From Liolophura sinensis (lineage: Eukaryota; Mollusca; Polyplacophora; Chitonida; Chitonidae), in contig NC_088302.1 in the NCBI RefSeq assembly GCF_032854445.1, forward strand, positions 31,897,979-31,961,978: DNA of 64,000 bases, read 5' to 3'. Under the pieces are notes generated by a model. That model was given only the letters and a program-made list of their open reading frames with translations. It made no database searches and was not told the origin of the DNA. Position 1 is the stretch's first letter. Every line of letters begins with the position of its first letter. Below are positions 12,825-23,641 of this stretch, in pieces. A program made the translations under genes and the position numbers.

Positions 12825-13653
12825 GGCTGTCAAGAAGCAGTAGTTGGGCTCTTTCCGATCCACAGTTAGCCAAGAAGACGTTCTCAAACCACCACCACCA
12901 CCCCCCCCCCCCCCTTCCCCACCGCCAGGACATGCTTCATTCAGACGTCTGACTGGTATGTCCACAAGACACCAGCTGGACTGTCAGCTGTGGTGAAAGA
13001 CTGTAAAGACGCTTGACTTCCCCAATAACAAGTGGAGTAATACAATGACCAGAACCATTCACATGGGTAATGAGAGTGATGTTCTCCCGGCTGTTGCTCG
13101 TGTACCGAGAAAGATGTCTGGTTCCCTTCCTAGCAAACACTGCTGTGTGCTGGTGCTGAAGCTGGAATCCTGTCTTGTCCATGTCCCAGATTCAGTTTGG
13201 CATATCTGACAGACCTGATTCAGCCATCAAGGAATTCAACTGGGGTTCATGAGCTGGGCCCGCAAGGTGGTCAAGGGCTCTGTTCCCCAAAGTGAAAGCT
13301 CAGAGTGTCCACGTTTTACGCCTGAACAACCAGTCCTTACCAGAAACACCACCTCGGAAATTGTTAGTTCTATGGAATTTCTCACACACCTGATGAGCCT
13401 TGATCATAAATTGTTGACACTTTTCGCCAAAGCCCCTCTCTGCTGCTGCCAAAGCATTGCTGACCAAAGCACTTTCCAACTTGGCAGGAAAAGTTGGACG
13501 TCTTCCTGGCTTTGCACCTGACTCTATGCCTCGTCACATGATCATACAGGGTGGATTGGGGACCCCAAAGTGTTGTGCTGCTCTCCTCATGAAGGTTTCA
13601 CCTGACTTGACAGATCTGACAGCTGCTTCCAATGCCTTGTCAGAGTACGACAT
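12825..13653 (-). pseudogene. pogo/Tigger-like DDE transposase, degraded
   Basis: Reading the minus strand from 13653: MSYSDKALEAAVRSVKSGE then TFMRRAAQHFGVPNPP resembles a pipsqueak-type HTH. Downstream pieces in shifting frames include GAKPGRRPTFPAKLESAL, then a linker with AHQVCEKF and GKDWLFRR (the family usually has GKDW-FM-RHP). A continuous piece from 13182 follows: MDKTGFQLQHQHTAVFARKG, then SRENITLITHVNGSGHCITP. The first catalytic Asp is at 13179-13177. A later piece WFENVFLANCGSERAQ, LLLLDSHSSH gives the second catalytic Asp at 12831-12829. Between them a CCA/C-run (12888-12915) has expanded and altered the frame. The third acidic residue region is not visible. At least two frameshifts and an in-frame stop after PNPPCMIM make it inactive. 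Confidence 0.8.
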
Positions 13654-14366
13654 ATACACTGCTCTTTTTTCCTTTCCTCGGAATGATGTCACCTGTATGC
13701 TGAATGAATTCTTTTGTACTTGTGCTAAATTTTTACAAGTAGAAAGTATATTAATGCGTGCATGTCTACTAATAAAAATATTTGCACTTCTTATTTTATG
13801 AAAATAGCATTTTTTAATAATATCAATGTAATTTTTAACTGCTGGTTATTTTAATGATTCTACTGTAAATAGCTACTGCCTGTATCCAAGTGAGTGTTAT
13901 ATATATTTCTCGTGTGTATTTTTCATGTTATATTTTCTTATTCTGTTATTCCCTTGGTGTCAGCCTGCTGTCTTGGGGTCTCTTGAATAAAGCGAATAGT
14001 CGTTACAAAGTTGTTCGTAATTTCCATGGCAACGTCTTAACATGTGTTGCCATGGTAATTACAACCAACATAACCTTCAATCACTCTGTGCTATTGAGAG
14101 GCCTGTAATTTTAGTGCATTTGTTAATTTTATTGAACATGTCATTTTCAGTTAATATTTATATTGTATACTAGCTGTTATTGTGAAGTTTGAACTGACTT
14201 TTCATATTTTAAATTGTATATATGGTTTATTAAAATTTTCATGTGTTAGTCAAATAAATACATAGATGTCATATTTTCTGTGTTACCCTTCCAACAAGAC
14301 AACCATGCGCCTATGCGTATGTATGATTTACTTTGCCAGCCAGAACATCACTGAGGCACCAACGCT
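13654..14366. other. Upstream flank of the pogo-like pseudogene
   Basis: AT-rich with no supported gene. It probably belongs to the old element's non-coding part if the suggested end near 16180 is right. Openings at 13890-14108 and 14266-14499 are unrecognised, and the latter overlaps a SINE. Confidence 0.35.
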
Positions 14367-14378
14367 AAAGTCTAAATG

Positions 14379-14547
14379 GTTGGTTAGCGCGCTAGCGCAG
14401 CGTAATGACCCAGGAGCCTCTCACCAATGCCGTCGCTATGAGTTCAAGTCCAGCTCATGCTGGTTTCCCCCACCCACAATGCTGGCCGCCGTCAGATAAG
14501 TGAAATATTCTTGAGTAAGGCGTAAAACACCATCCAAATAAATAAAT
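14379..14547 (+). mobile_element. SINE family 1 with internal deletion and TSD
   Basis: Begins in the tRNA-like head (GTTAGCGCGCTAGCGCAGCG) and carries GAGTTCAAGTCC as the B box. It jumps from 'GCTGGTTTCCC' straight to 'CACCCACAATGCTGGCCGCC', missing about 90 bp of the usual body, then ends GAAATATTCTTGAGTAAGG and (AAAT)n. A perfect 12-bp TSD, AAAGTCTAAATG, lies at 14367-14378 and 14548-14559. The deletion joins two GGYTTCC words of the consensus, suggesting recombination at short repeats or reverse-transcriptase slippage. Confidence 0.92.
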
Positions 14548-14704
14548 AAAGTCTAAATGCCAGTTAATCCCTGGCCTTATGTGAGAAAGTCAATCAGTAC
14601 CTTGCATCAAGAGTTCTGACTTCTGCAAACCATAATGCTGGCCACTATCGTGTGACTGGGATATTTAGTATGACTTAAACAGACATTAGAAAAAAATTAT
14701 TTAG

Positions 14705-15040
14705 CTTTAAAATTGATTAGGAGAAAGAGAGGTAGTCTAGTGATTAGAGGGACATGTCATTCAATCGCTTGAACACAAAAGGTGCAAGTTCAAACCCGGC
14801 CTTGGACAGGGGACACTCACTGTTTGTGGGGACCTGGTGATAATTGTCTTTGATGCTTATGCACCTGTTGGTACAGTGTTGTATGAGTTGAAGACCTTGT
14901 TTTTACATTAGTGTGATGTCCTTATGCATACATCATGTGTTGGAAAGTTCATCAGTAACTTGTCAATTGTTGGTGGCTTATGCCGAACATAACTTTCCTC
15001 CACCTATGAAACTGACCCTCATCGTATATCATATATAATG
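14705..15040 (+). mobile_element. SINE family 3, tRNA-like head
   Basis: A tRNA-like head has TAGTCTAGTGATTAGAGG as A box and GCAAGTTCAAACCCGG as B box. The body contains 'GTTCATCAGTAACTTG', 'TTGGTGGCTTATGCC', 'TTCCTCCACCTATGAAACTG' and 'CATCGTATAT'. The last blocks align loosely with the 3' domain of family 1 (CCTCCCACCATAATGCTGG...CGTCGTATAAG) and with the inverse of 62955-63105. No TSD identified. Confidence 0.55.
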
Positions 15041-17689
15041 ATCAAATATAATATATGTCACTTTCATTAAAAATAAACTTAAAAGAATAACCTCAACTTT
15101 AAATTAAAACTAACCAAGACCTGGCCCTGGTGTGAAAGGTACATCAATGCCAGTTCCTGAATGAGTTTTCAGTGCATTAAATTCTGACTAAATGGCGAAG
15201 AAACCCGCTTTCAGCATAATGTAAGATATTATTTTGAATACAGTCTTCACCATAAACTGTTAACAGCAAATGAAATATTGGCCCGTAGACACGTGTAGGC
15301 TTACAAGGGCCAATGATACTACGTATGTCATGCTAATTCTAAACAGGTAATTATTTATTACTGTATGCATGATCACAATTTCTGCTTTAAGATCTTGGAA
15401 TATTGGTACGTCCCTCAAATTTAACTCATTTATTTCATCTTGTGAAAAATATTCATGCATTTTGTCTACCAGAGTGATTTCGCAATAAATGTAAAATTTT
15501 ATAACTGGTATTATAACAAACACACATACACACACAAAGTATATATTATTATAAACATGGCCAAAATAGTCTTTAATAAAAATAAATAAATAAGTATTTC
15601 ACTTTCAATTACATTATAAAATTAAAAATGAACATTTAGCTATTATTGTCATGAGAATTGCCATTTAATATAAAGAATGAAATACTAACTTGTTTTCATG
15701 AGGCTTAATTCTATCTATTCTGTTCTCCCCACCAAAAGGCGAGTAATTTCGGACGTCATTTAAATTTAGTTTGTTTTTTTTTACCTTTTTTCTATTAAAT
15801 TTTCTGAAATATTAATGTACAATGAAAAAATGTGTGTTTATATATATTAATGTTACAATTCATGTTACAACTGCCCTCTAGTAAATAGTTCGCTTAAGAG
15901 TGGATGGCAGAGATGAATCTAAAAATCTGTGTGGGCGAACGTGCTGATGAGAGCCAACGGAAAAGGTGGAAAGTTACTGCGTGTTTGATTGGTTAATGGT
16001 CCATTTCAGGTATAAATCAATCGCAATGGTTTATATTTTTCGTTTTATAATATTTCAGTGTAAGTGAAAAACAAAACAAACACGGAAATGGAGGCAAGAA
16101 CATGTATTATATTGGTTAAAAAAAGTTGACACATACAAAATGTCCGAAGATAGCCGAGCGTCCGAAGTTGGCTGATTAGACCCTAAATAATGGTCACTGC
16201 AACACTTAAAATTAGTGGTCATCATTCACGAGTAAATAATAAAGGCCTGAAAGAGATATACTGTTGGAAGCAACATATGTATGCCTGTACCACCCCACGG
16301 CCTTGTATAGCAAGTTGTTAAAATAATACATTACATTACTTTATCGTACTTACAAGAAAATATGCTGGTACATCTCTACATCATGTAGCAGGTGTGAGAA
16401 CTATGCTCACTAGCTAGTATATTCTAAGACATGCATGTACAAGTATACATTAGTGGCTTACATGTACTAGAAGAACCTGGTTATCAATAACCTTCTTGCT
16501 CTCCGACATGTAGGTGGACATGTGCGAAAAAAAAAATTCTCTTGATATTCAGAAATAGGCAATTTTGTCACAGAGGTCAAAGAGACTCCGTGTACAAGAA
16601 ATTAGCCAAGCATGGAGGCTTTCCAGAGAAGATGTGTTTACTAAAGATAACCCAAAGTGAAGTATTTTATAACTGGTAATCTATCACTTAAAATGACAAA
16701 AAAAAAAAAAAAATTCGCAAAGCCAATAATGCTAAAACCAATGAAAAAGAATTCAAGTTAACATGTCTAATCTATCAGTAAGCCCTATTTAAATGCAGAT
16801 CATGTACTCACCTTCCAGGGCCCCATAAACATGAGAGCAAAAAAACAAAACTAACGTAGCTTTCGATTTCTTATGCTGGAGCTAAAAGAAAAGCTTAACC
16901 TTCAATCCAAACGCATACCCATTATACAGGAGCTAAAAGACAAAAATAACCCGACATCAACACTGAAACCACACCAACACTAACACCCCCCAACCCCAAC
17001 CCTCACAATACCTAATTTTTCTTTGTGCAGGCTAACAAAAAAAAAAAAAATTAAAAAGACAGTATTTAATAAGAATATACAAGCAAAATATCAATTTAGC
17101 ATTAGTTATTACTAATTCCACTCTTATTTTATCGTACTCTTCTATTAAAATTTCAAAGTAAGATACATGTATATACAGCTATGGAAAAAAAAAGACTCAC
17201 TCATACAAACCTTAGATAAATTATAATAAATATGAATTAAGGAAAAACTTAATAGCTTCCATCATGCCATCACAGCCAAGTACTTTTGTAAGATTTCTGA
17301 AGTTTGTTTTTCATAATCCTTACCATCAATGTTCCAGCATTTACAAGTCTTCTCCAGACAGTCTGGATCAGTCTGCGCAGGTACAATATGGGATTCTGAC
17401 AGATTCTTTTACACATTTGGTGAAACTTTAAGGATTCAAGCAGACATTTATCTTCTTATCTGATGTCCCTCCCACGCAGTCGGAGATGACACTGATAGTT
17501 CACAAAAGAATGACTGATTGATGGCGTTACACAAATGAAAAGCTCACGTCAATTACACTGCCAGAGCCGGCGTTTCCTAGATACCCCAGTAAAATCTCAA
17601 CTGTGCCCCTGATGAATAGATGAAAGCACACAGTGACATGTACGTACGCATGTACTGTACCTTCCAAAGCTTGAGGATAGCCACATTTG
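15041..17689. other. Gene-poor AT-rich stretch
   Basis: No supported gene. Holds several A-runs (about 16700 and 17040), a possible right end of the pogo-like element at 16137-16180, and a strong minus-strand splice donor GGAAG|GTGAGTACATG with the exon side ending at 16812. Just before that donor the minus strand reads ATG TTT ATG GGG CCC TGG AAG, but no exon can be closed with confidence. Confidence 0.4.
16137..16180 (-). repeat. Putative right end of the pogo-like element
   Basis: Plus strand has TGTCCGAAGATAGCCGAGCG followed by TCCGAAGTTGGCTGATTAG, an internal near-duplication, then ACCC. Reverse complement resembles 12567-12615. Tentative. Confidence 0.3.
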
Positions 17690-18290
17690 AACTAGAAGGT
17701 TTTGTAAGGCATTTTGGAGCATTTTATAGCTAAAACTATGATTTGAACTACAAAGTTTTGTAAGGCATTTTGGAGCATTTTTTAGCTAAAACCATCATTT
17801 GAACTAGAAGGTTTTGTAAGGCATTTTGGAGCATTTTATAGCTAAAACTATGATTTGAACTACAAAGATTGTAAGGCATTTTGGAGCATTTTATAGCTAA
17901 AACCATCATTTGAACTACAAAGTTTCGTAAGGCATTTTGAAGCATTTTATAGCTAAGACCATCTTTTGAACTAAAAAGTTTTGTAAGGGCATTTTGGAGG
18001 ATAATATAGATAAAACCATCATTTGAACTACAAAGTTTTGTAAGGCATTTTGGAGCCTTTATAGCTAAAACCATGATTTGAACTAAAAGGTTTTGTAAGG
18101 CATTTTGGAGCATTTTATAGCTAAAACCATCATTTGAACTACAAAGTTTCGTAAGGCATTTTGAAGCATTTTATAGCCAAGACCATCTTTTGAACTAGAT
18201 GGTTTTGTAAGGCATTTTGGAGGATTTCATAGATAAAACCATCATTTGAACTACAAAGTTTTGTAAGGCATTTTGGAGCATTTTACAACA
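17690..18290. repeat. Minisatellite, 56-57 bp unit, about 10 copies
   Basis: Unit contains TTTTGTAAGGCATTTTGGAG, CATTTTATAGCTAAAACCATC, ATTTGAACTACAAAG. Variants 'TTTGAAGC', 'GGATAATATAGATAA' and 'GAACTAGATGG' recur at intervals, suggesting mixed subfamilies and a partial longer-range duplication. The 121-codon minus-strand opening at 17748-18113 is only a reading of this array. Confidence 0.93.
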
Positions 18291-18429
18291 TGACGTCAAA
18301 ATCTGCAGCAATACATCACATCACCTCAAGAGTGGCAGCACTACAACACAACCTCAACAATGGCAACAGTACAACATATAACCTTAATGTTCTAGTAGTA
18401 ACAACAAATGTGAGATCTCTTTAAGCCCG

Positions 18430-18591
18430 GTCTCCGGTTGTAAGTGGGAAGGTCTGCCAGCAACCTGTGGATGGTTGTGGGTTTCCCCCGAGGCTGTGCC
18501 CGGTTTCCTCCCACCATAATGCTGGCCGCCGTCGTATAATTGAGTACGGCGTAAATCACTAATCAAATAAATAAATAAATAAATAAATCTA
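18430..18591 (+). mobile_element. SINE family 1, 5'-truncated
   Basis: Starts at GTCTCCGGTTGTAAGTGGG, continues through 'CAACCTGTGGATGGTTGTGG', 'TTTCCTCCCACCATAATGC' and a long (AAAT)n tail. A short deletion removes the usual GTGAAATATTC between GTCGTATAA and TTGAGTACGG. Flanks share TAAGCCCG at 18422-18429 and 18592-18599, a likely short TSD. Confidence 0.88.
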
Positions 18592-19090
18592 TAAGCCCGA
18601 TCATCTCCTTTAATCTTTCATGAACAGTGGCTTAATGGAAATAGGACAGCTGGTGAAAACCTAACATATGCTTGTTGGCATGAATACAAGGACATGTAAG
18701 CATTTTCCTACTCCTTCATAACCCATTTTATAATTTACTCTGCTTCATTCAAGGCTGCCAAATGATCGCCTTGTCTCACAGCATTCAAACTCATCTTAAT
18801 AACAGGAAAATATCCCATTCACAGTGTCACCTCCATCTTTTTTATGCCCATTTTAGAACTAATGCAACCCTTTAGGAAATGATATGATATTAGAACTAAG
18901 TAACAGCAGTACAGTTTATCCCCATATGTCATTATTTTCAGTAGTCAAGGGGCAAATAAATGCCAGTTAGGTGGAAGAAGTTGTGAATAACTAAACAGTT
19001 GTAAATCAACATCTGCATTTCATCCCAGAGATAAGAGTAATAAAAACTTATCAATGGGGGGAGCTGTGAAAAGAGCAGAGTGTTAGTGCA

Positions 19091-19240
19091 GAATGATATA
19101 CAGTCAAACCCGTATTTACGGGCATCTGTATTTAGTGTCAAACTGTCCGAAGCGGCCACTTTCCACCGCAAAGTATAATACATGGACACCTGTCCAACGC
19201 TGCCAGCGGCCACTATATGTTGTAACAAAGTCCAATATCA
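19091..19240 (+). mobile_element. Putative pogo-type non-autonomous element fragment
   Basis: Reads ACAGTCAAACCCGTATTTAC, GGGCATCTGTATTTAG, then CTGTCCGAAGCGGCCACTTT and CACCTGTCCAACGCTGCCAG plus CGGCCAC. The phrase order (CAGTCAAACC at the outer end, then repeated CACCTGTC...GCGGCCAC) resembles terminal sequences of pogo/Tigger-related MITEs found in many invertebrates. The opposite end is not clear. Confidence 0.45.
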
Positions 19241-20014
19241 ACCTGCCCTACATGGCCAAGATTTTGAAAAATAATGAAGATTGGAGATTCAGAAATTTCA
19301 AAATTGTGGCCACAAACTTCGGGAGCTTCGATAGTGTTTGAAAATTTGCAGTGTTGTAACCTGCCACTTTGTCTTCACCAGTGAAGTCTGTGGTTTACTG
19401 GTCAAAGGAAGTAAAACCTATTTGTTTTAATGCCCAGCTGGTTATTGTTGGACAGCCAGGCTGTGGGATTAGCCCCATGTAGAGGTCATCTGAGATGTGA
19501 AAGGCATAAAGTTACAGTGGGCAAACCAAGATATAATGTGACCTCTCACGAACACGTGTTGAACTTTTCTGATCCGTATATACATGTATGTTGTTGTTGT
19601 TGCTTCACACATAATGGTGAACAGGACTGAATGTACTTTCTTACAGCTCATTGGTCTAGCAGCAATTCACTGTCCAAAACTTCATTGGAATATTCATTAT
19701 CCACGTTTGGCGCGAGATGTTCTAGACCAGGAAATGGTTGGGTGAGGGCGGAGGGGGAGCGGTAGTGCTCAAGTCCCACATGCGCCTCTTTGAAACTCTG
19801 GTTGCAAACGCCTGTTTGTTTACAAACTGTGTGGACACCATTAAGTCTTTAGGCTTATAACCCACGCCGCTTCACTTTTTTTTGGATATAATGTTAATAT
19901 ACTGTTGTTATATATCTACTAAATGTGTGTAGGCCTAAAAGTTGATCATATCTAAAATTAATACTCACAGGTTATCGTCAGAAACATAAATTATATGTTG
20001 GCTCGGTCTTTTAC

Positions 20015-20100
20015 CCAGCCTGTGTTATGCGGCCACCTGCCCTAAACGGCCACTTATTTCGTACTCCTTTCACAGGCCATATACGAGAGTTTGGCCTGTA
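20015..20100 (+). mobile_element. Second GCGGCCAC block, probably same family
   Basis: Contains GTGTTATGCGGCCACCTGCC followed by CTAAACGGCCACTTATTTCG in the same orientation as the block at 19091. The two may be termini of one decayed element or separate insertions. Confidence 0.4.
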
Positions 20101-20940
20101 CAACTACGCTCAACCCATTATCACCATCACATCATAGAGGATAACATATATAGCAGTACTGTACACACGAGCAAGTACAAAAAGTAATTACATCTTACAC
20201 TAATTGCACATTTAACCTTTACACACAGTAACCCTAACAGCAAGTTATAAATACCGAGAACAGATTTAAATATGTGGAGACTTTGGAGACCGCCCCTCTC
20301 TTTTCATTCATTTAAAAAAAAAAAAATAATAAATCAATAAAAGTTAATTCTTAAGATGTAAAAGAGCGAGGCTATACAATAACTGGATGGGTTTTTTTTT
20401 CTTTCAATATATAAACTCCTTAACAGTCTGTACCAGAGATTTTTTGGCCAAAGAAAAACATGTTTCCAGGATTTACCAAAAGTCAGAATTCCTGTTTTCA
20501 AAAATATCAGATTTGAATCATAACTATTTCCGAGTTAATATACTGATAAAATTTTTAAAAGTTACAATGTGACCCTCTTCATAAATTTTAGGGTCTTTAT
20601 CACCAATTTTCAAGGCAATAATGTGTACAGAGAAAAATGATATTTTGCGGAAAGTATTTATGTGGAATATTCTAAAGTAACAGCAAAAAATTCGACGGGA
20701 TTTGCATTGATCGATTTTTGCCCAAAATCTGCGGTAGAGGTTCTTTAATCTCACAATCCAAAAGAGAATATTACTTTATCAGCGCTGACCAGAAAACACT
20801 TGTCAATGTACTGGTGCACATGCACATGATCAACAACAAAATGATGTTATTACTTAGCCTGGCGCATGAGAGCTAAGTACTTAGGAAGACTTGTGGAACT
20901 TGCCCTAGGCTTATAACTCTCATCTGCGGTAAACTTTTCT

Positions 20941-21405
20941 GTAAGTTTTTGGCTTTTTTTTGTTTCATGCACAATGCCTTGCCGTGTGCGGCTAATGAAA
21001 GCTATCTCCTTTCAAGTAGTTGCCAATGCACACGCATGCGTTTCCAGATCACATGATCTGCAAGATGGCTGTCCATGACATGATAATTGCAGATGACCCA
21101 TCAAAGCGGACATCTGTGTGTTATGAGTATAGACCTGCAAACATTACCAGTTTGATCAAGCTTGCTGGTGATTTCTTAATGTGCAGAATCCCGATTTTTG
21201 AAATCTGAGGTGTGAACACCATATAAACATAGTCTGGCCATAATTCAACCAACTTATCTTCTAATGTAACGTCTGCCAGCATGTCACTGTGCATCGTCAT
21301 CTGCCAGATTATGTGATCTGGAAACACATGCGCACTGGTGGCTACTTTAAAGGAGATAGCTTTTGTTCACCGCACACGGCAAGGCGAGGCAATTATGAAA
21401 ACTTG
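20941..21405. mobile_element. Foldback-type element with ~130-140 bp inverted arms
   Basis: Left arm 20941 to about 21083 and right arm about 21273-21405 are reverse complements with scattered mismatches. Examples: left TGCCTTGCCGTGTGCGG versus right CCGCACACGGCAAGGCG, left AGCTATCTCCTTTCAAGTAG versus right CTACTTTAAAGGAGATAGCT, and left TTTCCAGATCACATGATCTG versus right CAGATTATGTGATCTGGAAA. The central 190 bp is not repeated. No coding sequence. The short openings at 21020-21208 and 21121-21327 are readings of the arms. Target duplication not obvious. Confidence 0.85.
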
Positions 21406-23103
21406 AGCATCAACACCTGATTAGCACATCACACACATTTAATTCCCTAAGCAGGCTGTGGAAAAAACAAATTATCTATGTGCACATATATACAAAGCAT
21501 TCTATAACCCTCTACCACACAAAACCAAAAAAAAAAACAAAAAAGAGAGGGAAATAAATCATTTTGATTCGCTTGATGTCCGAACGTGTTAGAAATTCTA
21601 TTAAAATTCTTCAGCAGAGATTTTGAAAAAAACATAATTATGTGCCTTTATATGTGACAGTGCATCAATCAGATACCATGGATAGTACACAGACGCATAT
21701 AGATACAAGTTCTTACGACACAGCTATATAATAACCTGCTGAAGATCGAGCCATCAGGTCAGTATCATAAAAGAAAACCTGCACGAAGCATCAAGATAAA
21801 AAGACAACTATGCCGCCTTTTCTTTTATTTTTCTTCCGAAATTAAGAACGGAGAGAGTACTTGCTATTTGAACATGATGAGACAAGCACAGCACGTGTAC
21901 GCTCTAGACTGGTAATGATACTGATATAGATTTTCTGGGCATGGAATATTAAATGTCTGAGTAGTCATTTGCGCATGACTTTGGTATAATGTGAGACCCT
22001 ATTACAGGCAGTAAATCGTGACAACTTCCCTGTGGACTTCTGTTGAGCCCTATCTGATGGAGACCAGTACGTCTCGGCGGGTTGGCTTTTTATTAATTAT
22101 TCCAGTATTCGTAATGAGCACCTGACGTCTGCAAATTCGATGTTACAGACACATCAACAAGGCTTCACAGCACTTTTTGCCAAAAAAAAACATTACAGTA
22201 TCTATGTGTTCATTTATAACAGTTGACATCCACATTATCTATACAAATTAAAAGAAATACAGTGTATAAGGAATATGAAAATCTTAAACATCTTAGAATT
22301 TAGAATTTATATAAAACCCTCTAGGTTTTTTTTATTGGGGGGGGGGGGGTGGAATTTTGTTAAGAATACACATGAGTGCAGGTATGTGTATTCATCACAA
22401 TTTACCTATAGCAATACTGTGGAATGAAATACATTAATTGCTATTTCATCAACAATGTCAAAATACAAATATACAGAAATTAATGTTAAAAAAACAATTT
22501 TTAATTGAAAATCATATATGATGGAAGTCACGGAACTTTTTAATGGGTTTTGCACCATTTAATATTTGCGTGCCTTTAATTTAAATGATTGAAAACTTCT
22601 GGTCTAGGTTTACATTGTAACAAAACTAAATTGAAAACCAGGTCAAGTATTTTAAATTACATTTTCAAGGAATGGTCCTGAATTATACAAAAAGAGAACA
22701 ATTATGAAAAATTCTTTGGGGGAAACACAGAATTTGCACATATTCTGAGAGGCTTGCGGTTCCACACTAAGCCTTCACCACAGCTAACAGTCAGGCCTCA
22801 CAATACATGTGTAACACCAGCACTAACCAGCTACATACAACCCACTGCAGCCCTTCACAAACAAGCTCAAGGATCAGCACGGAAAATCTAAATCCATACA
22901 GTATTACCAAGTTGAAAAGCTCAGGCTAAATGTTCAGAAATTTTACACTACATGTATGTCCTTAAACATTTTGGTTCCAGTACCTTAAAACCTTCATACC
23001 CTGGTAAATAGATGTGCAATACTATTATCTTGCCATTAAGGTAATAAAAACTCCCATTAAGGTAGTAAAAACTCCTGTGCTCAGTGGCTCTTCACAACAG
23101 AGT
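21406..23103. other. No supported gene
   Basis: AT-rich. Includes a run of 13 G at about 22338-22350 and a two-copy 21-bp repeat around 'CCATTAAGGTAATAAAAACTC' at about 23033-23074. No family or domain recognised. Confidence 0.45.
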
Positions 23104-23117
23104 CCCTTAGCCACAAA

Positions 23118-23627
23118 TTTATTTGATTGGTGCTTTACACCGTACTAAAAAATACTTCACCTATAGAACAGTGGCATGCAATACGGTTGAAGGAAACCAG
23201 GCAGATCACAGGGGAAACCCATGACCCATCCTAGGTGCAGGTTGCTGATGGACCTTCTCAAGTACAGTTCGGGGGGCCTCCGTGGCTCAGTTGGTTAGTG
23301 TGCTAGCACAGCGTAATGTCCTAGGAGTCTCTCACCAATGCAGTCCACTGTGAGTTCAAGTCCAGCTCATGTTGGCTTCCTCTCCGGCTGTAAGTGGGAA
23401 GGTCTGGCAACAACCTGTGGATGGTCGTGGGTTTTTCCCCGGGCTCTGCTCGGTTTCCTCCCACCATAATACTGTAAGTGAAATATTCTTGAGTACGGTC
23501 TAATACACCAAACAAATAAACAAATAAAAAAACGTACGGTTCGAGAGGAAGTCAGCATAAACATCGACCCTTTGATGAGAGGCTCCTGGGTCATTACGCA
23601 TTACTGGCATGCTGGCCAAGACGGTCA
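23118..23627 (-). mobile_element. Older SINE family 1 copy, interrupted by a younger one
   Basis: Minus-strand copy: tail and 3' domain at the left (TTTATTTGATTGGTGCTTTAC, TACTTCACC, GGAAACC), body up to 23271, then resuming from about 23534 with GTACGGTTCGAGAGGAAGTC, GAGAGGCTCCTGGGTCATTA and the head. A perfect 14-bp TSD, CCCTTAGCCACAAA, brackets the whole composite at 23104-23117 and 23628-23641. This shows the two halves are one insertion later split by the element at 23272-23533. Confidence 0.9.
23272..23533 (+). mobile_element. SINE family 1, near full length with tRNA head
   Basis: The most complete copy. The head GGGGGCCTCCGTGGCTCAGT, TGGTTAGTGTGCTAGCAC holds an A box (TGGCTCAGTTGG), with the B box at GTGAGTTCAAGTCC, so it has an internal RNA polymerase III promoter as in tRNA-derived SINEs. 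The body and 'CTCCCACCATAATACTG' follow, a short deletion removes the GCCGTCGTA segment, and the tail is (AAACA/AAATA)n. It inserted into the older minus-strand copy; TSD GTACAGTTCG / GTACGGTTCG (23262-23271 and 23534-23543, one mismatch). Confidence 0.93.
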
Positions 23628-23641
23628 CCCTTAGCCACAAA

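Larger units (their letters stand above)
18600..20940. other. No supported gene; fragments of a second DNA-transposon-like repeat
   Basis: Apart from the two 'GCGGCCAC' repeat blocks listed separately (19091-19240 and 20015-20100), the stretch is AT-rich and unremarkable. Short openings are unrecognised. Confidence 0.4.

Noticed and set aside
17748-18113. 121-codon minus-strand ORF
   Set aside because: It is a reading of the 56-57 bp minisatellite; the peptide is only the repeat in rotating frames.
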